A DNA stretch of 62,412 nucleotides, taken from assembly GCA_949289155.1 (NCBI GenBank), contig CASEMX010000010.1, forward strand, positions 1 to 62,412. The letters run 5' to 3'. A model generated the notes under the pieces. The model searched no databases and was not told the DNA's origin. It saw only the letters and a list, made by a program, of their open reading frames with translations. This DNA comes from an uncultured Parabacteroides sp. (GTDB taxonomy: Bacteria; Bacteroidota; Bacteroidia; Bacteroidales; Tannerellaceae). Below, piece after piece: positions 56,905-62,412 of the stretch (position 1 is the first letter of the stretch; every line of letters begins with the position of its first letter). The translations under genes were made by a program, and so were the position numbers.

Positions 56905-56912
56905 TATTTTTG
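56905..56912 (+). promoter_or_regulatory. -7 box of the PCMD lipoprotein operon
   Basis: TATTTTTG matches TAnnTTTG, 21 bp before the ATG at 56934. Confidence 0.6.
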
Positions 56913-56933
56913 CAGGGAAATAAATAAAAACAG

Positions 56934-58094
56934 ATGAAATACATGAGAATAAGAGTTGTTGAGTCATTATTATCCTTTTTCTTGTTGGCTTTCTGCTCTT
57001 GCATTCAAGACGAGCCTTTATCTCCGGAGGCGGAAATCACCGCCTTCCTTCTGCCTGAAGAGATTCTGTTCAGTGACCAGCCGGTTATCAATCAGGGACG
57101 AAATACCATCCAAGCTCTTGTGCGGCCGGGCGCCGATTTGAGCAGCGTCGCTCCGGAAGTTGCCGTCAACGACTTCTCGACCGTCTCTCCGGCATCGGGC
57201 GAAGCGGTCGATTTCTCCCAGCCGGTGATTTATACCGTGACGTCGCAGGACAGAATGCACACCCGCGATTATACCGTGCGGCTGATTTCGATGGATGATG
57301 AGGATGTCTATACTTCGTTGATGCTGAACTTCGACTTCAATTATTGGGAAGAGAATCCGACCTACCATTACGCTACGCCGGTTCCGCAGACCAGCACCGG
57401 ACTGACTTATGAGGTTTTCTCCACCAGCAATCAGGGTGTGGCGCTGTACCAGCAATTCGGCTCGCCGGAGGGGTATCCTACCTTCCCGTTGGAGCGGGGC
57501 GACGGATATGCCGCCAAGTTGGTGACGCGCGAGGGACCGGGCAACATTTTAGGTATCCTGAATATCCCGATTGTGGCGGGGTCGCTCTTTACCGGGACCA
57601 TGAATCTGCTGAATGCCTTGCGCGACCCGTTGACCTCGACCCAGTTCGGCCGCCCCTTCAATCAGGAGCCGCAGCGTTTTCAGGGAATGTACAACTATAA
57701 AGCCGGGACGGGCACATACATCGGTTCGGACGGGAATCCGCGGCCCGGCATGCGCGATTCGTGCGCGGTCTATGCCGTGTTCTATAAAATCGATGAAACG
57801 TTGGAGACGTTGGACGGGACCACCATCCACGACCATCCGAACATCATCTCGGTGGCAATGCTGCCGGACCGCTCTTCGACGCCGGGCGACGAGCTGATAC
57901 CGTTCGATATCCCCTTTGTCCGGCAGAGTGACGAACCGGTCGATTTTTCCCGGAATGAATACAAACTGGCGATAGTCCTCTCCTCCAGCTTCTGGGGCGA
58001 CCGTTACGAGGGCACGCCGGGCAGCCAGCTGATTGTAGATGACGTGAAGATTATTACCCAAAGCGAGACGCCTGAGCAGGATGCCTCCCATTAA
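56934..58094 (+). CDS. PCMD-domain lipoprotein
   Basis: A 386-residue surface or periplasmic lipoprotein: signal with lipobox cysteine at about 21 or 23 (FLLAFCSCIQDEP), a DUF5018-like Ig region at about 30-120 ending in the DYTVRLISM block, and a C-terminal PCMD (putative carbohydrate metabolism) beta-sandwich at about 130-380 ending GSQLIVDDVKIITQ. PCMD proteins are found near glycan-use and outer-membrane genes in Bacteroidetes; the ligand is unknown. ATG 56943 is an alternative start. The beta-barrel gene follows 9 bp later. Confidence 0.85.
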   Translation: MKYMRIRVVESLLSFFLLAFCSCIQDEPLSPEAEITAFLLPEEILFSDQPVINQGRNTIQALVRPGADLSSVAPEVAVNDFSTVSPASGEAVDFSQPVIYTVTSQDRMHTRDYTVRLISMDDEDVYTSLMLNFDFNYWEENPTYHYATPVPQTSTGLTYEVFSTSNQGVALYQQFGSPEGYPTFPLERGDGYAAKLVTREGPGNILGILNIPIVAGSLFTGTMNLLNALRDPLTSTQFGRPFNQEPQRFQGMYNYKAGTGTYIGSDGNPRPGMRDSCAVYAVFYKIDETLETLDGTTIHDHPNIISVAMLPDRSSTPGDELIPFDIPFVRQSDEPVDFSRNEYKLAIVLSSSFWGDRYEGTPGSQLIVDDVKIITQSETPEQDASH

Positions 58095-58103
58095 ACTGCA
58101 AAC

Positions 58104-58871
58104 ATGATGAGAAAGAACAACTATATCCTATTTATTATTGCCGCAATAACCTTCCTGACAGCGGTCGTTCCGGCTGCGCGGGCACAAGCATTCCGCCAGC
58201 ATTGGGAGAAAAAGGTGTTTGCCGGGTACAATATCGGCGGAACCAGCCCGATTCCGCTTCCGGCGGAAATCCGCAAGATAAATTCGTGGCGGCCCGGCTT
58301 CGGCGGGACTCTGGCTTTCCACCTGACGCGCTGGATTACTCCCGAATGGGGACTGACCACCGGCTTGGCAATCGATTTGAAAGGGATGAAAATCGACGCT
58401 GACGTGAAATACCTGCAAACCAGTCTGGTGGTGGGCGAGGGCGACCAAGCGGGGCAGTTCACCGGCAGTTTCAACGGAAAGAACAAGACCGACATGCGCA
58501 ACGACTACTTGGTGCTTCCGCTCTTGGCAGCGTGGCGTCCGGCGGAGCAATGGCGCGTCCGGCTGGGCGGATATGTGGCGTTCCAAAATAACGCGCAGTT
58601 TGAAGGGACGGCGTCGGACGGCTATATCCGCAACGGCGGACCTACGGGCGAGAAAATCAATGTCGAATCCGCTACCTACGACTTCGCCGATGAGGTGCGC
58701 AGCTTCGATGCCGGGCTGATGGCGTCGGGCGACTGGTTCTTTACCGAGAAAATGGCGGTCACGGCGCAGCTGTCGTGGGGCTTGGTCCCGATTTTCCCCT
58801 CCGATTTCGAGGGACTGAGCTACAAGATGTATAATATCTACCTCTCTTTGGGCATTGCCTATAAATTGTAA
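58104..58871 (+). CDS. Outer-membrane beta-barrel protein (PorT/OmpX-like)
   Basis: A 255-residue protein with a signal peptide (MMRKNNYILFIIAAITFLTA...ARAQA) and a sequence of alternating hydrophobic strands ending in an aromatic-rich final strand (YNIYLSLGIAYKL), the pattern of small Bacteroidetes outer-membrane barrels. The neighbouring PCMD lipoprotein is probably its partner at the surface (operon, 9-bp gap). Substrate or role unknown. Array G begins 27 bp after the stop. Confidence 0.82.
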   Translation: MMRKNNYILFIIAAITFLTAVVPAARAQAFRQHWEKKVFAGYNIGGTSPIPLPAEIRKINSWRPGFGGTLAFHLTRWITPEWGLTTGLAIDLKGMKIDADVKYLQTSLVVGEGDQAGQFTGSFNGKNKTDMRNDYLVLPLLAAWRPAEQWRVRLGGYVAFQNNAQFEGTASDGYIRNGGPTGEKINVESATYDFADEVRSFDAGLMASGDWFFTEKMAVTAQLSWGLVPIFPSDFEGLSYKMYNIYLSLGIAYKL

Positions 58872-58897
58872 CGTTCCGGCAGGGCGGAAACGTTGCT

Positions 58898-59600
58898 GTA
58901 GGAGTTAAAGGTGTTGGAAGAGTTACAGCTTTGCTGAGGAGTTAAAGGAGTTAGAGAAGTTAGTCCGCATTTGCGGACAGGAGTTAGAGCCGAATGCTTT
59001 TTGTATGTATTACTTTAGATATACTCTCAAAAGGTATTGGCTCTAACTCCTTTAACACCTATAACTGCTCTAACTTCTTATTGCTAATCAGCTGGGAACC
59101 TTACAACAGGAGTTAAAGGAGTTAGAGAAGTTAGCGCTTCGCGCAGGAGTTAGAGCCGAATGTCTTTTGTATGTAATGTTTAGATGTATCTTCAAAAAGG
59201 TATTGGCTTTAACTCCTTTAACTCCTATAACTGCTCTAACTTCTTATTGCTAATCAGCTGGAAACTTTACAGTAGGAGTTAAAGGAGTTAGAGGAGTTAG
59301 CGCTTCGCGCAGGAGTTAAAGCCGAATGCTTTTTGTATGTATTACTTTAGATATACTCTCAAAAGGTATTGGCTTTAACTCCTTTAACTCCTATAACTGC
59401 TCTAACTCCTTATTGCTAATCGGTCGGAAATCTTCCAGCAGGAGTTAAAGGAGTTAGAGGAGTTACTGCTTCGCGCAGGAGTTAAAGCCGAATGTTTTTT
59501 GTATGTAAGGTTTAGATGTATCTTCAAAAAGGTATTGGCTTTAACTCCTTTAACTGCTATAACTGCTCTAACTTCTTATTGCTAATCAGCTGGAAACCCT
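58898..59600. repeat. Array G: four 166-bp self-complementary units
   Basis: The word TTGCTAATC occurs at 59081, 59247, 59413 and 59579, exactly 166 bp apart (4 x 41.5). Each unit contains GGAGTTAAAGGAGTTAGAG and its near complement CTCTAAC...CCTTTAACTCC, with GGAGTTAAAGCC/GGCTTTAACTCC and GCGC-ttc-GCGC inside, so each can fold into a long hairpin. Units 1 and 3 share TATTACTTTAGATATACTC while 2 and 4 share TAATGTTTAGATGTATCTT, so the array has a 332-bp dimer period. It fills the gap between the barrel gene and the protease promoter; no gene is supported inside. Confidence 0.95.
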
Positions 59601-59636
59601 CCTGCTCACAAATGAGAGCATTTCCCAAAGCTGGAA

Positions 59637-59667
59637 TTGCTTATTCGGAAAGAAAACGATACTTTTG
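59637..59667 (+). promoter_or_regulatory. Promoter of the S41 protease gene
   Basis: TTG (59637-59639), 20-bp spacer, TACTTTTG (59660-59667) matches the Bacteroidetes consensus, about 30 bp before the ATG. Confidence 0.75.
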
Positions 59668-59696
59668 CCGCGTAAAAAGTATTAAAAATAAAAGTT

Positions 59697-62412
59697 ATGA
59701 TGAAAAACATTCTACTACCGGCGTTCGCGCTCTGCTGCGCCGTAGGTGTCGAGGCGGCGGATGCCCCGCTCTGGATGCGCTATCCGAGCCTATCGCCCGA
59801 CGGAAAGACCATCGCTTTCTCGTATAAGGGAGATATTTACACCGTCCCGGCTGCGGGCGGGAAAGCTACCCAGTTGACAACCCATCCGAAGCAGGACACG
59901 CACCCGATATGGTCGCCCGATGGGCAGAAAATCGCCTTCGCCTCCGACCGCGAGGGGAGTTTCGACATTTATATCATGGACAGGACGGGCGGCGCTCCGA
60001 CCCGGTTGACGACCAACTCGGCGTCCGAGATGCCGGAAACGTTCCGCGACGCGACGCATATCCTCTACTCATCGACGCTGATGCCGGATGTGCAGGACGC
60101 ACAATTCCCTTCGTCGCAATTCCCGCAGATTTATGAAGTAAGCACCACCGGCGGACGGCCGAAGCTCTACTCGTCGTTAGCGATGCAGCATCTGTCGCTC
60201 AGCCCGAAAGGTGACCGGCTGCTTTATCAGGACCAAAAGGGATACGAGGACCCGTGGCGGAAGCATCATACCTCGTCCATCACGAAAGATATCTGGCTGT
60301 GTAATTTGGACGGCGAGCGGACGTTCAAGAAGTTGACTGACTTTAAAGGCGAAGACCGCAATCCGGTCTGGGCTGCCGACGGGCAATCTTACTACTATCT
60401 GAGCGAAGAGGATGGTTCCTTCAATGTGTATAAACGGAATTTGGACGGCGAGGGCAAGACGCAGCTGACGCACCACAAGACGCACCCGGTGCGCTCGCTT
60501 TCGGCTTCGGCGGACGGGACGCTGTGCTATACCTATAACGGGGAAATCTATACATTGAAGGGGAACGGGCAGCCGGCGAAGGTCAACGTGCAGATTATCT
60601 CCGACCAAATCGAGAACGAGACAGTACATAAGCTGCTGACTTCCGGCGCGACGGATATCGCCGTATCGCCCGACGGAAAGGAAGTGGCATTTATCGTACA
60701 CGGCGATGTATATGCGACCTCGGTCGAATACAAGACCACGAAGCAAATCACCAATACGCCGGAGCAAGAGCGCAACCTGAGCTTCAGTCCCGACGGACGC
60801 TCGCTGGTTTATTCGTCGGAGCGCAACGGCGTATGGGGCGTCTATATGAGTTCGTTGGTGCGCAAGGAGGACAAGCTCTTCACCTATGCGCCGGAACTGA
60901 AAGAGGAGCCGCTGGTGGTTTCGTCGGTTCCCTCCTTCCAGCCAATGTTCTCGCCCGACGGAAAAGAGGTGGCTTTCTTGGAAAACCGTACGACGCTGCG
61001 GGTTATCAACCTTGCCACGAAGAAAATCCGCACCGTACTGGACGGGAAATATAACTATTCCTACGCCGATGGCGACCAATCGTACCAATGGTCTCCGGAC
61101 AGCAAATGGTTCCTGATGAACTACATCGGAATCGGTGGCTGGGATAGTCCGGACATCGTACTGGTCAAGGCGGACGGAAGCGGAGAAAAGACCGACCTGA
61201 CCGAGAGCGGTTATTCGGACGGAAATCCGAAGTGGGTATTGGACGGAAAGGCGATGATTTGGACCTCCGACCGTGCCGGTTATCGGAGTCATGGCGGACA
61301 TGGCGCCGAATATGACATCTACATCATGTTCTTCGATGGCGAGGCGTACGACAAGTTCAACCTCTCGAAAGAGGAATATGCCCTGTTAGAGGAAAATGAG
61401 GAGGAGAAGGACGACGAGAAGAAAGAGGACAAGGACGAAAAAGCCGACAAAGAGGATAAGAAAGAGGTCGCTCCGCTGAAGTTCGACCTCGCCAACCGCA
61501 AAGACCGCATCAAACGATTGACCATCAATTCCTCCCGTTTGGGCGATGCGGTGCTGACTCCGAAGGGCGACAAGCTCTATTATTGCGCGGCGTTCGAGGG
61601 CGGATATGACCTGTGGGAGCATGATTTCCGCGAGGGCACGACCAAGCTGCTGATTAAAGGCGTGGGCGGAAATACGCTTTACACCGACAAGAAAGGCGAG
61701 AACCTCTTCCTCGTCTCGGGCGGAAAACTGAAGAAGGTGAATATCAAGGATAGCAAGACTGAACCGATTGAGTTCGCGGCCGATTTCAATTACCGTCCTG
61801 CCGACGAGCGCGAATACATCTTCCACCATGCATGGCGTCAGGTAAAGGATAAGTTCTACGACCCGACCATCCGCGGCATCGATTGGGAAGGCTACAAAGA
61901 GGCGTATGCCCGTTTCTTGCCCCATATCAACAACAATTACGACTTCCAAGAGATGCTCTCCGAACTGCTGGGCGAACTAAACGGCTCGCATACCGGAGCG
62001 CGTTACCGTCCGTCCCTTTCAATTCCGGCGACGGCTACGTTGGGCGTATTCTTCGATAATCAATATACGGGCAAAGGCTTGAAGATTGCCGAGATTCTCC
62101 CGCAAGGGCCGTTGACGAAAGCGGATAGCAAGATAACCGCAGGCTGCATTATCGAAAAGATTGACGGACAAACCCTCGACGCAAATACCGATTATTACCC
62201 GATGCTGGCCGGGAAAGCAGGCAAGAAGGTGATGCTGGCGGTGTATAATCCGCAGAACGGACAACGCTTTGAGGAGAAAATCGAACCGATATCGGCAGGC
62301 GAACAATCGAACCTGCTGTATAAGCGTTGGGTAGAGCGTTGCCGCAAGTTGGTAGACAAACTCTCGAACGGACGCATCGGTTATGTGCACGTCAAAGGCA
62401 TGGACCCGCAGA
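59697..62412 (+). CDS. Tricorn-like S41 family peptidase (3' end outside window)
   Basis: 905 codons are present and the gene continues past the window. A signal peptide (MMKNILLPAFALCCAVGVEA) leads into beta-propeller repeats of WD40-like/TolB type (LSPDGKTIAFSYKGDIY, WSPDGQKIAFASDREG, FSPDGRSLVYSSERNG) over about 25-560, a highly charged E/K/D linker at about 562-591, a helical bundle with NYDFQEMLSELLGELNGSHTG near 743, and a PDZ domain at about 775-860. The last residues (GRIGYVHVKGMDPQ) start the S41 protease domain, whose catalytic Ser/Lys or Ser/His are not in view. Such proteins degrade peptides in the periplasm. Confidence 0.92.
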   Translation, partial: MMKNILLPAFALCCAVGVEAADAPLWMRYPSLSPDGKTIAFSYKGDIYTVPAAGGKATQLTTHPKQDTHPIWSPDGQKIAFASDREGSFDIYIMDRTGGAPTRLTTNSASEMPETFRDATHILYSSTLMPDVQDAQFPSSQFPQIYEVSTTGGRPKLYSSLAMQHLSLSPKGDRLLYQDQKGYEDPWRKHHTSSITKDIWLCNLDGERTFKKLTDFKGEDRNPVWAADGQSYYYLSEEDGSFNVYKRNLDGEGKTQLTHHKTHPVRSLSASADGTLCYTYNGEIYTLKGNGQPAKVNVQIISDQIENETVHKLLTSGATDIAVSPDGKEVAFIVHGDVYATSVEYKTTKQITNTPEQERNLSFSPDGRSLVYSSERNGVWGVYMSSLVRKEDKLFTYAPELKEEPLVVSSVPSFQPMFSPDGKEVAFLENRTTLRVINLATKKIRTVLDGKYNYSYADGDQSYQWSPDSKWFLMNYIGIGGWDSPDIVLVKADGSGEKTDLTESGYSDGNPKWVLDGKAMIWTSDRAGYRSHGGHGAEYDIYIMFFDGEAYDKFNLSKEEYALLEENEEEKDDEKKEDKDEKADKEDKKEVAPLKFDLANRKDRIKRLTINSSRLGDAVLTPKGDKLYYCAAFEGGYDLWEHDFREGTTKLLIKGVGGNTLYTDKKGENLFLVSGGKLKKVNIKDSKTEPIEFAADFNYRPADEREYIFHHAWRQVKDKFYDPTIRGIDWEGYKEAYARFLPHINNNYDFQEMLSELLGELNGSHTGARYRPSLSIPATATLGVFFDNQYTGKGLKIAEILPQGPLTKADSKITAGCIIEKIDGQTLDANTDYYPMLAGKAGKKVMLAVYNPQNGQRFEEKIEPISAGEQSNLLYKRWVERCRKLVDKLSNGRIGYVHVKGMDPQ

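Overview
The window looks like a chromosomal segment of a Bacteroidales bacterium, closest in feel to the Tannerellaceae/Porphyromonadaceae (Parabacteroides- or Tannerella-like). The reasons are: many genes are preceded by the Bacteroidetes -7 box TAnnTTTG, several with TTG about 19-20 bp upstream; Shine-Dalgarno sequences are mostly absent; and the families present are typical (PCMD lipoprotein, GLUG/C-terminal-module surface protein, DUF4250, YVARH-type tyrosine recombinase, biotin-dependent methylmalonyl/propionyl-CoA enzyme, L-rhamnose operon led by an AraC regulator). GC is roughly 47-48% by eye (not computed). It is mostly core chromosome; no phage, plasmid or conjugative module is visible apart from one lone recombinase.

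Layout: 1-781 repeat array A; 782-3157 pbpC; 3171-4034 rhaR-like AraC; 4172-10532 rhamnose operon rhaB-rhaA-rhaD, a secreted rhamnosidase-like enzyme and a second AraC gene; 10555-11091 HdeD-like membrane protein; 11215-12234 ilvE; array B; 12892-16554 biotin-dependent carboxylase/decarboxylase operon behind a cobalamin riboswitch (about 16612-16797); 16869-22574 tripartite RND efflux operon with array C between pump and TolC genes; 22754-23662 its divergent AraC neighbour; array D; 24119-27199 secreted GH2 beta-galactosidase; 27402-28610 tyrosine recombinase; array H; 28784-30903 lpxK-thiL; 30992-31819 carboxymuconolactone-decarboxylase-like protein; 32019-33411 unknown protein and UDG-family protein; 33529-33602 tRNA-Pro(CGG); 33717-41276, leftward, hisH-hisA-hisF-hisIE-ftsE-lysC-[array E]-lysA-glycosyltransferase; array I; 41578-46946, leftward, paaK-ACT-nuclease/helicase-DUF4250; 46989-48311 Gfo/Idh/MocA oxidoreductase; array F; 48985-50988 GLUG surface protein with a structured leader or ncRNA upstream; 51608-55760 OPT transporter, sodium-solute symporter, engB; 55869-56822 TIM-barrel isomerase; 56934-58871 PCMD lipoprotein and outer-membrane barrel; array G; 59697-end, a tricorn-like S41 protease cut by the window end.

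The most striking signal is not a gene. Nine intergenic gaps each hold a tandem array of short imperfect palindromes. The palindrome sequence differs completely from array to array, but the repeat period does not: it is 22(-23) bp (C, H, I), 41-42 bp (A, B, D, E, F), or 166 bp = 4 x 41.5 (G); the big duplication inside array A is 328 bp = 8 x 41. Every array lies just 3' of a stop codon. Where both neighbours are visible they point the same way, and most arrays end before the next gene's promoter. None sits in a divergent or convergent gap. Stems show paired substitutions (CTG/CAG to CCG/CGG, AAGT/ACTT to AGGT/ACCT). I recall, without being able to check, that 22- and 41-bp tandem repeats have been noted in Porphyromonas gingivalis; the shared period with unrelated sequence, the placement rule and the covariation are what deserve attention here.

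Other points of note: a B12 riboswitch in front of the carboxylase operon, a rhamnose operon with no permease gene, two divergent -7 boxes forming one inverted repeat between rhaR and rhaB, a strongly promoted long hairpin RNA upstream of the GLUG protein, a Dna2-like nuclease-helicase translationally coupled to an ACT/paaK pair, and a 58-residue DUF4250 gene.
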